A stretch of 64,000 bases of DNA from Lactobacillus selangorensis (GTDB lineage: Bacteria > Bacillota > Bacilli > Lactobacillales > Lactobacillaceae). Below, one piece after another: positions 1-9,284 of the stretch. Under the pieces are notes generated by a model. It ran no database searches. It was given only the letters and a program-made list of their open reading frames with translations, and was not told the origin of the DNA. Within the stretch, counting starts at the first letter, position 1; every line of letters begins with the position of its first letter. The position numbers were made by a program, and so were the translations under genes. Where the stretch lies: assembly GCF_001437205.1 (NCBI RefSeq), contig NZ_JQAZ01000005.1, forward strand, positions 62,001 through 126,000. The letters run 5' to 3'.

Positions 1-349
<349 letters not shown>

Positions 350-402
350 GATTCATCGTTAAACCGATTTTACGGCGATTGAATCGCCTCTATCATCATT
401 TT

Positions 403-431
403 ATCGTAGCACTTTCCAAATTAAAGTACAA
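403..431 (-). promoter_or_regulatory. Promoter of eno
   Basis: On the minus strand TTGTAC is followed after exactly 17 bases by TACGAT, preceded by TG one base upstream (extended -10). It lies between the terminator of the preceding gene and the enolase leader, about 140 bases from the start codon. Confidence 0.65.
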
Positions 432-451
432 ATCTGAAGGCTCATTTTTTC

Positions 452-481
452 AAAAAAAGGCGCTGACATTTGTCAGGCCTC
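452..481 (-). terminator. Rho-independent terminator after the 113-residue protein gene
   Basis: On the minus strand GGCCTGAC and GTCAGCGCC form a stem around AAAT, followed by seven T residues. It separates the upstream gene from the eno transcription unit. Confidence 0.85.
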
Positions 482-533
482 ATTTCATTTTTTTAAACCA
501 AAATAGTCTCTAAAGCCGCTTTGGTACAGCTTG

Positions 534-875
534 CTAACCGATTGGTTCCACTTCCAAATGCAGCTGATACTTTTCGCTTTTATCCATGACATCAATCACA
601 AAATGATGTTCGTCAAACCAGCTGACATGCAGCTGGTCACTGGTTTGATTGTCTAAATCATTCAGATCATCCGAAGTGACCAGCGTTGATTTTTGCACCT
701 GTGCGGCCAATTCATCTAACTCTTTAATCCCAGTATCCGTTAATTCTCCCTGCAATAAGGAAATGACACTCTGCAGCGCACTCTTAAATGATTCAATCCG
801 ATCGTCATCCAGTCCTTCAGTGAAGACGGACAACGACTTTTCATGATAGGTAGCACCAATTACTGCAAATCGCAT
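534..875 (-). CDS. Hypothetical acidic protein, 113 residues
   Basis: I do not recognise a family. The protein starts MRFAVIGATYHEKSL, is acidic, has no membrane segment and no cysteine, and looks like a small soluble alpha/beta protein with an amphipathic helix in the middle (residues about 25-60). The ORF has a good AAGGGGG ribosome binding site and ends 50 bases before a strong terminator, which supports a real gene. It follows the DUF975/permease operon on the same strand with a 44-base gap, so it may be its third gene. Confidence 0.7.
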   Translation of the reverse strand: MRFAVIGATYHEKSLSVFTEGLDDDRIESFKSALQSVISLLQGELTDTGIKELDELAAQVQKSTLVTSDDLNDLDNQTSDQLHVSWFDEHHFVIDVMDKSEKYQLHLEVEPIG

Positions 876-919
876 TTGAACGACCCCCTTTTTCTAACTC
901 TATTTTACTACGGAGTGGC

Positions 920-1600
920 TTATGCCGTCAGTAAATCATTGTAAAAAGCCGCATAAGTCAGCTGCTTATATGGGTTGAGCCATAAATAACCGATTCCGGC
1001 CGTACAGATTGCCAGAATATCCCAGCCGATGAAGCTCAGATCGAGCATAAATAAATCCATCTTATGCCCCCGCATCAGTTGCCGGCTGCGAGTAATACAG
1101 GCGTTGGTGTTCATCTGCTGTCCAGAAGCTTTGGCATCCTTCATGACCAGATAAGTCTGCCGATAAGCATAAAACTTGATGATGCCTGGGATAATCAATA
1201 ACAAGCTCCACAGGAAGAGATAAATTGCTTTCAGAATGTAGATGAAGATGACACTGCCAAGATACTGACCTTGGAAGGCCTGAAATGAATCCTTGACTGG
1301 CGCAATGTCTGCATCAGCATTGCGAATCCAGTCTAACGAAGTAAAACTGACTCCGACTAAGAAAAATGTTTCGATGATGTTGATAAACATTCGGGCCCAG
1401 TCATGATGTTCGGCCTGAACGGTAGCATAGTAACGACCAAAGTCCGTCCAAGAATAAGTACTCGTTCGAAACGAGTTACCAATCAGCAACGCCAATAAGA
1501 CCAATAAAATCACTGGCACTAAATTCAGCAGAATACCTTGCATCCAGTGTCTCCGCAGACGATTTTTTGCCGTCCGTTTCATTTCCGCACGTGTTTCCAA
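920..1600 (-). CDS. DUF975 family membrane protein
   Basis: The 226-residue protein begins METRAEMKRTAKNRLRRHW, the amphipathic N-terminal Lys/Arg-rich helix that is typical of DUF975 proteins. About four to five hydrophobic segments follow (near residues 20-45, 75-95, 110-150 and 185-215). These proteins are integral membrane proteins of unknown role, common in Firmicutes. The gene starts 15 bases after the purine permease stop on the same strand with an AAGGAGG site, so the two are very probably co-transcribed. No catalytic motif is visible. Confidence 0.85.
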   Translation of the reverse strand: METRAEMKRTAKNRLRRHWMQGILLNLVPVILLVLLALLIGNSFRTSTYSWTDFGRYYATVQAEHHDWARMFINIIETFFLVGVSFTSLDWIRNADADIAPVKDSFQAFQGQYLGSVIFIYILKAIYLFLWSLLLIIPGIIKFYAYRQTYLVMKDAKASGQQMNTNACITRSRQLMRGHKMDLFMLDLSFIGWDILAICTAGIGYLWLNPYKQLTYAAFYNDLLTA

Positions 1601-1615
1601 TGTAAATTCCTCCTT

Positions 1616-2908
1616 TTACTTCTTTAAGACCATTTGGAGGGCAAATAAGATCAGGAATAAACCGCCAATCACATAACTCGGCCACTTGACCTTCTTACCT
1701 TCGCCAATACACCACTTGATGATCGAATAACTGATGAAGCCGAGTCCCATCCCATTCGAAATACTATTGGTAAATGGAATCAGGACGATAATCAGCGATG
1801 CCGAGACAACTGACGGTGCATCCGAAATAATATCCAAGCTATGAATTGATTGTAACATGCCGAGCCCAATCAAAATCATGATCGGAGCAGTTGCTGAAAT
1901 TGGAATCATGCCTAAAAACGGGACAAAGGCTAATGAAATAACAAAGAAAGCCCCTGCAAAGACACTGGTCAAACCAGTTTTGCCGCCGCTGTCGATATCT
2001 GATTCACTTTCCAAAGCAGAAATCATGGAGGAAGTTCCCAACAGGCCGGCTGTCATATTGGACACGCCGACGACCCGAGTCACTTGGTCAAATTCCGTCG
2101 TACTATTGCCTTGGACCTCATCCAGCTGCCCAGGGACGGTGCCTAAAGTTTCAAACATCACGATCAGGAGCAAGGAAAAGACGCTCATCCAAAAACTGAC
2201 TTTGGCAACACTGATATGCGCTGGATTAAACAAAATCTGATAATGATAATCCTGCAGCGACGGCACATGGAGATGGACCTGGCCGGTGATCTGTGCCAGA
2301 ATCGTCCCGATAATCAGCACCCAGAGGTACGTGCCATGCACCTTGCGAATATGCAGGATCACAGCAATCAGCAATGTCAGCAACGTTAGATCCATCGTCG
2401 GGTTATAAAAAGTATTCATTGCAATAAAACTCTGCGAACTTTTGACAATCACTTTGCCTTCTCGAAGGCCCAGCGAGACTAAGTACAAGCCGATGCCGGC
2501 CCGAATCCCGTATTTAAAGTTAGCCGAAATCGATTGGTCAAGGATTCGGACAAACGGTGTCATCCCCAGCAGCAGGAATAACAGCCCACTCGTAAAAACG
2601 GCCAGTAAAGCTTCCGATAGCGTTAAATGAACCGTTTTGATCAAATCATACGTAAAGACAGCGTTCAGTCCCATTGCTGGTGCAATCATCAGCGGAACAT
2701 TTGCAAAGAACCCGATTAGAACGCAGGCCACCGCCGTTGCTAAAATTGTGCCAATCAAAGCCGTTCCCAGTGGTTCGCCGGCGTGGTGCAGGACTTGGCC
2801 ATTGATGGTCATCACATAAATCAGCGTAATAAAACCGATGAAACCAGCCGATAATTCTTGTCGCACAGAGGTGTGATTCTGCTGCAGTTGAAAATATTTT
2901 TTAAACAT
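1616..2908 (-). CDS. NCS2/AzgA-type purine permease
   Basis: This 430-residue, roughly 12-14 segment membrane protein belongs to the AzgA branch of the NCS2 nucleobase permeases (PbuG/PbuO-like, hypoxanthine/guanine/adenine uptake). Family hallmarks are the N-terminal RQELSAGFIGFITLIYVM, the MIAPAMGLNAVFTY stretch in an early helix, and the TGLTSVFAGAFF region with SALESESDIDSGGKTG before it, close to the usual family motif. The exact base transported cannot be told. No purine riboswitch is visible in the short leader. A candidate promoter (TTGTGA, 18 bases, TAAGAT) lies in the 135-base divergent gap. Confidence 0.88.
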   Translation of the reverse strand: MFKKYFQLQQNHTSVRQELSAGFIGFITLIYVMTINGQVLHHAGEPLGTALIGTILATAVACVLIGFFANVPLMIAPAMGLNAVFTYDLIKTVHLTLSEALLAVFTSGLLFLLLGMTPFVRILDQSISANFKYGIRAGIGLYLVSLGLREGKVIVKSSQSFIAMNTFYNPTMDLTLLTLLIAVILHIRKVHGTYLWVLIIGTILAQITGQVHLHVPSLQDYHYQILFNPAHISVAKVSFWMSVFSLLLIVMFETLGTVPGQLDEVQGNSTTEFDQVTRVVGVSNMTAGLLGTSSMISALESESDIDSGGKTGLTSVFAGAFFVISLAFVPFLGMIPISATAPIMILIGLGMLQSIHSLDIISDAPSVVSASLIIVLIPFTNSISNGMGLGFISYSIIKWCIGEGKKVKWPSYVIGGLFLILFALQMVLKK

Positions 2909-3043
2909 GCCCCATATTCGCCCCTTTTTAAGTTTTCAATCTTATTCTACCACCCTTTCAGCTCACAAGGTTGTACAAGACTTGGTTTGGGGATTGTATT
3001 CGATTTCAAAGTCGGATATCCTATTACATAGGAGGCGTTTTCG

Positions 3044-3214
3044 ATGAAACATCCAGCAATTATTCTCATTGTCCTTGCCGCAATCATGCTGATTTTCGGT
3101 TTATTAGCGAAGGCGAATGCCGGCAGTTTTTATTCCATTAGCGGCATTTTATTTGTACTGGGCATTCTCTTCCTGCTACGTGAAACGCAAAATAACAATT
3201 CTGACAATCATTAA
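3044..3214 (+). CDS. Two-helix small membrane protein, 56 residues
   Basis: The ORF starts MKHPAIILIVLAAIMLIFG after a perfect AGGAGG site and encodes two hydrophobic segments (residues about 4-22 and 28-46) joined by a short loop KANAGSFYS, with a polar asparagine-rich tail. Function is unknown. It is followed after 12 bases by a second gene of exactly the same length and topology, forming a two-gene operon that ends in a terminator. The protein at 33091-33249 has the same plan and similar residues, so this appears to be a small family. Confidence 0.8.
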   Translation: MKHPAIILIVLAAIMLIFGLLAKANAGSFYSISGILFVLGILFLLRETQNNNSDNH

Positions 3215-3226
3215 GGAGGTCTTTCA

Positions 3227-3397
3227 ATGCGCAGGACAGCCTTATCGCTGATCAGCTTTGCACTCGTACTCTTTATTCTGATCTGGTCCGGACGCTTCTC
3301 AGCCTCCGCAACGATTTTGATGCTGAGCGGTTTTGCGGCACTGATCGTTGCGCTTATCTTACTGATCGCTAACCATTATAAAAAGTATTCCCGTTAA
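3227..3397 (+). CDS. Second two-helix small membrane protein, 56 residues
   Basis: The ORF starts MRRTALSLISFALVLFILI behind AAGGAGG and has two membrane segments (about 5-20 and 27-48) with a basic tail, HYKKYSR. The coding region ends inside its own terminator: the stop codon lies in the loop of the following hairpin. No family is recognised. It is paired with the gene just upstream, and the two could form a hetero-oligomer or a stress-related membrane pair, but this is only inferred from position. Confidence 0.78.
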   Translation: MRRTALSLISFALVLFILIWSGRFSASATILMLSGFAALIVALILLIANHYKKYSR

Positions 3398-3413
3398 AAT
3401 GGGAATCCTTTTT
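3387..3413 (+). terminator. Terminator overlapping the end of the small membrane protein operon
   Basis: ATTCCC pairs with GGGAAT around an 8-base loop that contains the stop codon, followed by CCTTTTT. It ends just before the tyrS stop codon on the opposite strand. Confidence 0.8.
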
Positions 3414-3419
3414 AAGTGC

Positions 3420-4685
3420 TTATTTTACCCGGGCCAAGAAGTACTTCTTCTTTCCCCGCCGGATAATGACAAATTTGCCGTCAAAACTGGCACTTGGATC
3501 AATTTCGTAATCGAGATCATTTTGCCGATCGCCGTTCACATAGATAGCACCGTTTTTGACATCTTCACGAGCCTGCCGCCGGGATGGTTCAATCTTAGTT
3601 GTATCCACCAGCCATGGAATGATGTTTTCCGTTTCATTCGGCACTTCCATACTAGGGACACCCTTAAACCCTTGTTCAATTTCTTCCGCCGTTAAATCTT
3701 TTAAGTTGCCGGAGAATAAGGCATCGGAAATATGCTGGGCTTGTTCAACGGCCTGTTCGCCATGTACAAATTTGGTTACTTCAGCTGCTAAAGCTTTTTG
3801 GGCAGCTCGTTTGCCCGGATCCGTTTTGACTTGTTCCGCCAAAGCATTGATCTGGTCTTCATCCAAGAAGGTAAAGTACTTGAGGTAACGAACGACATCC
3901 CGATCATCGGTATTCAGCCAGAACTGGTAGAATTCGTACGGCGACGTCTTCTTCGGATCGAGCCAGACGGCACCACCGGCTGTTTTACCGAATTTAGTGC
4001 CATCAGCTTTCAACATCAACGGAATCGTTAAGCCGTAGACTGGTGCTTCTGGGCCTTCGATTTTGTGAATCAAATCGATGCCGGCCGTAATATTGCCCCA
4101 CTGATCAGCCCCGCCGATCTGCAGCTGGACACCATGATCACGGTATAACGTCAGAAAATCGACGGACTGCAAAATCTGGTAAGTAAATTCGGTGAAGGAG
4201 ATCCCATTTTCAAGCCGGGATGCAACGACTTCCTTATTCAGCATCGTATTGACGTTGAATAATTTGCCATAATCCCGCAAAAATTCCAATAAGGAAATCT
4301 TGGACAACCAATCATAGTTATTGACGATCGAGAAATTTTCAGTCCCGAATAGCTTGACCATCTGCGCCGTTAAGGCATCTTCATTCTTCTTCACTTGATC
4401 CATCGATTGCAGCTGGCGTTCATCCTTGCGGCCGGACGGGTCTCCGATTGCGCCGGTTCCGCCACCGATCACGATAACCGGATGATGGCCCGCCAGCTGG
4501 AACCGTTTCAGCATCATAAAGGGAATCAAATGCCCGACATGCAATGAATCACCGGTCGGATCAGTTCCGCAGTAAAGGGAAATCTTCTTATCGGCGGTTA
4601 ACTTGCGCAACGCATCCTCATCTGTCACCTGATTGATTGCATCCCGCCATTCGAGTTCATCGATAATGTTCTTTTTTTGTGCCAT
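3420..4685 (-). CDS. tyrS: Tyrosyl-tRNA synthetase
   Basis: The 421-residue class I synthetase charges tRNA-Tyr. Visible features are the HIGH-type motif HVGH at residues 49-52 preceded by YCGTDPTGDS, the tyrosine pocket segment QILQSVDFLTLYRDHG, GGADQWGNI, and the KMSKS-type KFGKT near residue 230. The last 70 residues form an S4 RNA-binding domain (PSRRQAREDVKNGAIYVNG). Length and domain order match bacterial TyrS. The start follows AGGAGGAAAAAAGC. It is controlled by the T-box leader upstream. The plus-strand terminator of the small-protein operon ends seven bases from its stop. Confidence 0.98.
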   Translation of the reverse strand: MAQKKNIIDELEWRDAINQVTDEDALRKLTADKKISLYCGTDPTGDSLHVGHLIPFMMLKRFQLAGHHPVIVIGGGTGAIGDPSGRKDERQLQSMDQVKKNEDALTAQMVKLFGTENFSIVNNYDWLSKISLLEFLRDYGKLFNVNTMLNKEVVASRLENGISFTEFTYQILQSVDFLTLYRDHGVQLQIGGADQWGNITAGIDLIHKIEGPEAPVYGLTIPLMLKADGTKFGKTAGGAVWLDPKKTSPYEFYQFWLNTDDRDVVRYLKYFTFLDEDQINALAEQVKTDPGKRAAQKALAAEVTKFVHGEQAVEQAQHISDALFSGNLKDLTAEEIEQGFKGVPSMEVPNETENIIPWLVDTTKIEPSRRQAREDVKNGAIYVNGDRQNDLDYEIDPSASFDGKFVIIRRGKKKYFLARVK

Positions 4686-4699
4686 GCTTTTTTCCTCCT

Positions 4700-4715
4700 T
4701 GTTTCACGTGAAAAT
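4700..4715. other. parS-like ParB binding palindrome
   Basis: The 16-mer TGTTTCACGTGAAAAT matches the canonical parS site TGTTTCACGTGAAACA at 14 of 16 positions and keeps the whole central palindrome TTTCACGTGAAA. It lies between the T-box terminator and the tyrS ribosome binding site. parS sites cluster around the chromosome origin in Firmicutes, so this may be a centromere-like site, but ParB binding is not shown. Confidence 0.55.
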
Positions 4716-4978
4716 AAAAAAGTCCCTTGCCAAATAGGACAAGGGACGAAACGATCCGCGGTACCACCCAAATTGCCGGCACAACGCCGACCGCTCTGCT
4801 TATTTATTTTAAAGAAATGGACACGTGTGTAATTCGCCTGACGACCAGCATCGGTTCGCAGCTGCCACCGACTTTCTGAAGGCTAAGACCGTCATACTAC
4901 TATTGAATAACCTCAGCTTACTGAATCCTCAGATGAAAGTCAACCTTATTTTAAAGAGTCGTCGCTGACCGTTTGATA
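4715..4978 (-). promoter_or_regulatory. T-box leader of tyrS
   Basis: On the minus strand the leader carries the conserved T-box sequence GGGTGGTACCGCGG (4757-4770), followed by GTCCCTTG/CAAGGGAC and TTTTTT, the competing terminator (4715-4747). Uncharged tRNA-Tyr is known to stabilise the antiterminator in this riboswitch class. A UAC triplet lies at 4829-4831 in an AAUUACACAC context and is a possible specifier codon, but I could not fold stem I to prove it. The leader is about 260 bases, the normal size. Confidence 0.92.
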
Positions 4979-5066
4979 AATTTTGCGAATAACTTTTTGT
5001 CTCGAAAAATGTTAAAATAGTTTTCATGAAATGTATTTTTGCAGCATGAGAGGATAGTTACATAAG

Positions 5067-6002
5067 ATGAAGAAAAAGAAACGTTGGTGGTTATGGGGAC
5101 TGGGAACGATCGTAGTTCTGGCTATCGTGATTCTGACAGCGGCCAGTTTCTACTTGTATCATTTTGCAATCGAGCCAACCCCCAAAACCCTTACGAAAGG
5201 CAACGGCCGTGATACACTGCTGATCCAGAACAAAAAGTGGCTCCAACAGCAGCATCCGCAAACATGGACGGAAACATCTGCAACGGACCACTTGAAGCTA
5301 GTCGCCGATTATTTGCCGGCGAAAAAGGCAACCACTAAAACGATGATTCTCGCCCATGGCTACATGAACAAAAAAGAAGACATGGCTAATTATGCCCGCA
5401 TGTTCCACAATCAGGGCTATAATGTGCTGATTCCTGATGACCGTGGTTCTGGACACAGCGAAGGTACCTACATCGGTTTCGGCTGGCCGGACCGGCTGGA
5501 CTATGTCAAATGGATTAAACAGGTGATTCAGAAAAACGGCTCGCACAGCAAGATCGGCCTGTTCGGCGTTAGCATGGGCGGGGCTACAGTGATGATGGCC
5601 AGCGGCGAAAAACTGCCGGCACAGGTTAAACTTATCATTGAAGACTGCGGCTACAGCAGCATCGAAAATGAACTGACCTATGAGCTCAACGAACAATTCC
5701 ATATGCCGAAACAGCCATTGATTACAACCGCCGCCTGGGTAACCAAATTACGGGCTCATTATGATTTCCGTGACGGCAGCTCAACTAAGGCACTCGCCAA
5801 GAATAAGCTGCCAATGCTATTTATTCATGGGACTAAAGATACCTTTGTGCCGACCAAAATGGTTTATGCCAATTACAAAGCCGACAAAGCCCCTGGCAAG
5901 GAACTCTGGCTCGTCAAAGGCGCCAAACATGCCGCCTCATTCGAACATGACCCGGCCAAGTATGCCGCCAAAGTCAGTCAATTTGCACACCAATATTTCT
6001 AA
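5067..6002 (+). CDS. Membrane-anchored alpha/beta hydrolase
   Basis: The 311-residue protein has a Lys/Arg-rich start and one membrane helix (residues about 8-30), so the catalytic domain is probably outside the cell. The hydrolase core shows HGYM (97-100, oxyanion loop), the nucleophile elbow GVSMGG with Ser169, the acid Asp258 in GTKDTFVP and His288 in GAKHAAS. It resembles the BAAT/S33-like hydrolases of lactobacilli (YqkD-type); substrate unknown. It is a single gene between tyrS (divergent) and aldC (convergent) and ends in a two-way terminator. Confidence 0.87.
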   Translation: MKKKKRWWLWGLGTIVVLAIVILTAASFYLYHFAIEPTPKTLTKGNGRDTLLIQNKKWLQQQHPQTWTETSATDHLKLVADYLPAKKATTKTMILAHGYMNKKEDMANYARMFHNQGYNVLIPDDRGSGHSEGTYIGFGWPDRLDYVKWIKQVIQKNGSHSKIGLFGVSMGGATVMMASGEKLPAQVKLIIEDCGYSSIENELTYELNEQFHMPKQPLITTAAWVTKLRAHYDFRDGSSTKALAKNKLPMLFIHGTKDTFVPTKMVYANYKADKAPGKELWLVKGAKHAASFEHDPAKYAAKVSQFAHQYF

Positions 6003-6005
6003 ACA

Positions 6006-6039
6006 AACAAAAGAACCTGCATGCAGGTCCTTTTGTTTG
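6006..6039. terminator. Bidirectional terminator
   Basis: AAACAAAAG and CTTTTGTTT flank the palindromic CCTGCATGCAGG, giving a stem with T runs on both strands. It serves the hydrolase gene and the converging alsS-aldC operon. Confidence 0.85.
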
Positions 6040-6041
6040 CC

Positions 6042-6752
6042 TTAATTTTCGGCACTGGCAATGTCCTTTAAAATATCTTTAGAAGGTTTTTGTTTTCGAA
6101 AAGCCTTATTCTTAGCCGGTAAATGCAAATCTAACTGGGCAAATTCCTGCAGATACAGTTTAGTGGCTACTGAATCAACCTTCAAAACATGGCCGCCAAA
6201 TGAATGGTCCTTCGACAGGAAATGCAGATGAAAGCCCGGCACGGCAACGCCACCGTACAGCTGCGGTGCATAATAGCCAATCAGTGTTCCCTTGACGTGC
6301 GCCTTTTCGAAGACTTTCTGGGCATCCGCCGTCTGTTTCAATGTCGGATACGGTTCCTTCTGCTGTGCAACGGCCCGTGTTTTGACATTGGCAAACTCGC
6401 CGGTCATCCGCACTGCATAAAACAGATTCTGCGATGGCAGTTTATCTAAGATGGCTGAGCGGAGTTTCTCATCTTTCAGCGGTCCGATTTTATCAATAAA
6501 CTGGTCCTTTTGATAGTGGACATTCGCAAACGGTACTTTTTCACGTTTTTTGATGCGGTTGACTTTGCCAGTCGCATTGACCTGATAAACTTTGCCGTCT
6601 AAGATGATTAGTTCGCCATTTAGACCGTCCAACGTTCCAATCCCAGTATCCCCATGTTCTAATAGTTTGCCTAACGTTTCCGTCCCGGCAAATAACCCCG
6701 GAACAAGCAATGCTAGTGTCCCATGCTGATATAACACCTTTGTCTTTTTCAT
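6042..6752 (-). CDS. aldC: Alpha-acetolactate decarboxylase
   Basis: The enzyme converts 2-acetolactate to acetoin. The protein (236 residues from the chosen start) shows the family features LYQHGTLALLVPG at the N terminus, GTLDGLNGELI, and the zinc-binding block FHLHFLSKDHSFGGHV with its three histidines, followed by the usual C-terminal helix. I chose the ATG at 6752 because the AGAGGTGG site abuts an earlier in-frame ATG at 6758 too closely to use it. It starts 13 bases after alsS ends, so the two form one operon for pyruvate overflow, pH control and acetoin production. Confidence 0.95.
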   Translation of the reverse strand: MKKTKVLYQHGTLALLVPGLFAGTETLGKLLEHGDTGIGTLDGLNGELIILDGKVYQVNATGKVNRIKKREKVPFANVHYQKDQFIDKIGPLKDEKLRSAILDKLPSQNLFYAVRMTGEFANVKTRAVAQQKEPYPTLKQTADAQKVFEKAHVKGTLIGYYAPQLYGGVAVPGFHLHFLSKDHSFGGHVLKVDSVATKLYLQEFAQLDLHLPAKNKAFRKQKPSKDILKDIASAEN

Positions 6753-6765
6753 GTTCATCCACCTC

Positions 6766-8439
6766 TTACAATTGATCTGGCAACAGATCCTCGCCTAATT
6801 TATGGTTATCGCTATAATCGACTGGAATATCGACTACAACAGGACCATCGTTATATTGGAAGGCTTCATCCAAAACGGCGCCTAATTGTGACGGATCAGC
6901 GACTCGCAGTCCTTTGGCACCAAAACTTTCCGCATACTTCACAAAATCAACCGGCCCGAATTGCACACCGGCACTTTGACCGTACTTCATTTCTTCCTGA
7001 AACTTGACCATGTCGTAATTGCCGTCATCCCAAATAATATGAACTAAGTTGGCATGCAAACGGACGGCCGTTTCGAGTTCCATGCCGGAAAATAAGAAGC
7101 CACCATCACCAGAAACAGAAATTGCCTTCTGACCGGGACGAGCTAACGTAGCGGCGATTCCCCATGGCAAAGCGACGCCCAGCGTCTGCATTCCGTTGCT
7201 GAACAACAGATGACGAGGCTCATAACTGCGGAAGTGGCGGGCCATCCAGATATGATGGCTGCCGACATCGACAGTCACCGTCATTTCGTCAGTGACCCGC
7301 TTTTGTAACGCCGCTACGATCGCCAATGGATGATTCAATTTCGAATCCGATGCCACTGGCGGCACATCGGCTTGGACGAGCTGCTCCTGCAGACTAGCCA
7401 GATAACGTGTCGCACCAGCATGAACCTTGTAATCCCGTAATTGCGGCGTCAGCAGATCAAGTGTTTGAGCAATATCGCCGATCAATTCTGTTTCCGGCTG
7501 GAAATGCGTATCAATTTCGGCGGGAATACTATCAATGACGATCGTACGCGCATCGGCCTGCGGATTCCAGTTACGAGGCTCGTATTCGATTGGATCGTAG
7601 CCGATGGCGATCACCAAATCACTCTGTGCCAATAATTGATCTCCAGGCTGGTTGCGGAACAAACCCACCCGTCCATAGAAATTCTGTACTTGATTGTGGC
7701 TGATGATACCAGCCCCTTGGAACGTCTCAACAACTGGCAGTTCGGTCGTCCGCAGCAAATTGCGGATAGCTGAGGTGACCTCTTCCGAAGAGGCACGCAT
7801 TCCCAGCAATAATACTGGCAATTCAGCTTCTTTGATTTTACGAGCAACATCCATCATATCTGGCAGACTAGCCGGCCCTAACTTGGGTTTTTCCATCGGC
7901 TTAATGACGGGTGCCGTCACTTCGCTGTCGGACACATCCTGCGGGACCGACACAAAGGCCGCCCCCTGTTTGCCGGATTCCGCAGCTTGATAAGCATTTG
8001 CAATAATTTCAGATGTATTATCGGGATCCTGAATTTCGGCCGAATACTTCGTAATGGGTTCGAATAAAGCGGCGTTCCGCATGCTCTGATGCGTCGAACG
8101 CAGCAAATCGGCCCGTTTGACCTGGCCGGCGATTCCCAAAACAGGGTCGCCTTCTGCATTGGCAGTCATCAAACCGGTCGCCAAATTGGAAGCACCTGGT
8201 CCTGAAGTAGCGATTGCAATCCCTGGCTTGCCAGTAATACGGCCCATTCCAGCGGCCATAAAAGCAGCATTTTGCTCATGACGAGCCACAATCAGTTTAG
8301 GGGCATGCGGATTGATTGGATGTTCCAGCCGTTCGAACACCCGATCGATTTTTGCACCGGGAATTCCGAACACATAATCAACATGATGATTGGCCAGACT
8401 ATCGACAATCATATCGGCGCCATATCTTTTTTCTGTCAT
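6766..8439 (-). CDS. alsS: Catabolic acetolactate synthase
   Basis: This 557-residue thiamine diphosphate enzyme condenses two pyruvates to 2-acetolactate. The sequence shows [11 protein letters not shown], the catalytic glutamate segment [13 protein letters not shown], the central domain, and the ThDP/Mg motif [17 protein letters not shown] with a later WDDGNYDMV. It has the compact length of the catabolic AlsS type, without a regulatory subunit nearby, and is paired with aldC. A TACAAT -10 element lies in the leader, as does a TTACTTT/AAAGTAA hairpin (about 8471-8487). Role: acetoin branch from pyruvate. Confidence 0.95.
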   Translation of the reverse strand: MTEKRYGADMIVDSLANHHVDYVFGIPGAKIDRVFERLEHPINPHAPKLIVARHEQNAAFMAAGMGRITGKPGIAIATSGPGASNLATGLMTANAEGDPVLGIAGQVKRADLLRSTHQSMRNAALFEPITKYSAEIQDPDNTSEIIANAYQAAESGKQGAAFVSVPQDVSDSEVTAPVIKPMEKPKLGPASLPDMMDVARKIKEAELPVLLLGMRASSEEVTSAIRNLLRTTELPVVETFQGAGIISHNQVQNFYGRVGLFRNQPGDQLLAQSDLVIAIGYDPIEYEPRNWNPQADARTIVIDSIPAEIDTHFQPETELIGDIAQTLDLLTPQLRDYKVHAGATRYLASLQEQLVQADVPPVASDSKLNHPLAIVAALQKRVTDEMTVTVDVGSHHIWMARHFRSYEPRHLLFSNGMQTLGVALPWGIAATLARPGQKAISVSGDGGFLFSGMELETAVRLHANLVHIIWDDGNYDMVKFQEEMKYGQSAGVQFGPVDFVKYAESFGAKGLRVADPSQLGAVLDEAFQYNDGPVVVDIPVDYSDNHKLGEDLLPDQL

Positions 8440-8554
8440 TGCTTGTGCCTCGCATTTCTATTTTGATTTACTTTCTTAAAGTAAGTTGCTGTCATTGTAA
8501 CACGAATTTTAACGCTTGCCAGCAATCTTTTGAAATCCTTTTCATTATTATACA

Positions 8555-8594
8555 CAAAAAATAGGACGACGGCTGAAACCGAAGTCCTATTTTA
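8555..8594 (-). terminator. Terminator of the first cellobiose PTS operon
   Basis: On the minus strand AAAATAGGAC pairs with GTCCTATTTT around a loop, followed by a T run. It closes the operon that runs from 12282 to 8645. Confidence 0.85.
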
Positions 8595-8644
8595 GTGATT
8601 GTTAAAGTTGGAATTGAATAGGAAACACGAATGACGTATTCTGC

Positions 8645-8887
8645 CTATTTCATTGAGTTCAATGCTGCTTCAATCTCAGGGTTGCAAGCAAGTTGTAAAC
8701 TCATGACATATTTACCGTCAATCACAATTGCCTTAGGGAAACGGACCGTACCGCTCATGTAGTAACCCTTGGCTGGATCGCCGCCGTCGACTGCGACATG
8801 AACCATCCCATCGTCACCCACACGAACATCGTATTCGTGTCCATCTTGTTCATACTTTTTGACTTGTTTTAAACTCACTGAAATCAA
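8645..8887 (-). CDS. Small PTS-operon protein, 80 residues, unknown function
   Basis: The soluble protein starts MISVSLKQVKKYEQDGHEYD and has alternating polar/hydrophobic residues that suggest a small beta-rich fold; KGYYMSGTVRFPKAIVIDG is its central stretch. It has no recognised motif. It is the last gene of the cellobiose-type operon, 23 bases after the IIB gene, just before the terminator, so a role tied to beta-glucoside use is likely. I cannot name one. Confidence 0.7.
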   Translation of the reverse strand: MISVSLKQVKKYEQDGHEYDVRVGDDGMVHVAVDGGDPAKGYYMSGTVRFPKAIVIDGKYVMSLQLACNPEIEAALNSMK

Positions 8888-8910
8888 TCCTCTCTTCGCA
8901 CTATGCCGTC

Positions 8911-9249
8911 TTATTTGTCGCCGAGTAACTTTTCAGCAGCTTGTAAGACTTTTTCACCGTTCATCATGCCATAATCCTGCATGTTGATCATTGCCATTGG
9001 AATGCCGACTTTGTCAGCTTTCTTCTGCATATCATTTTGCATGTATGCAATCTGCGGTCCGAGCATCAGAATATCAGGACGATCATCTTCCGGTTTGGAT
9101 AATTGGTTCGTAACATCAGCGGATGATGTCGCGAAGATCTTGTAGCTGACACCGTCTTTTTCGGCGGCATCCTGCATCTTCTTAACTAACATTGAGGTTG
9201 ACATCCCTGCTGAGCAAGCTAGCATGATGATCTTTTCGTCTTTTGCCAT
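8911..9249 (-). CDS. PTS lactose/cellobiose-family IIB component
   Basis: The 112-residue cytoplasmic protein has the phosphocysteine loop LACSAGMSTSMLV with Cys12 and the LGPQIAYM stretch typical of the CelA/IIB fold. It accepts phosphate from a IIA protein and passes it to the sugar bound by the membrane IIC. No IIA gene is in this operon, so a shared IIA encoded elsewhere must supply it. Gene order here is GH1, IIC, IIB, small protein, all on the minus strand with short gaps. Confidence 0.92.
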   Translation of the reverse strand: MAKDEKIIMLACSAGMSTSMLVKKMQDAAEKDGVSYKIFATSSADVTNQLSKPEDDRPDILMLGPQIAYMQNDMQKKADKVGIPMAMINMQDYGMMNGEKVLQAAEKLLGDK

Positions 9250-9284
9250 TTTAAAAACATCCTTTCATAATCGAAAACTAAAAT

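Noticed and set aside
2909-3043. Purine riboswitch before the purine permease
   Set aside because: The leader is too short and lacks the conserved loop and junction sequences of the purine class.
8500-8535. cre site in the alsS promoter (GGCAAGCGTTAAAA)
   Set aside because: The spacing of TG and AA to the central CG does not fit the consensus.
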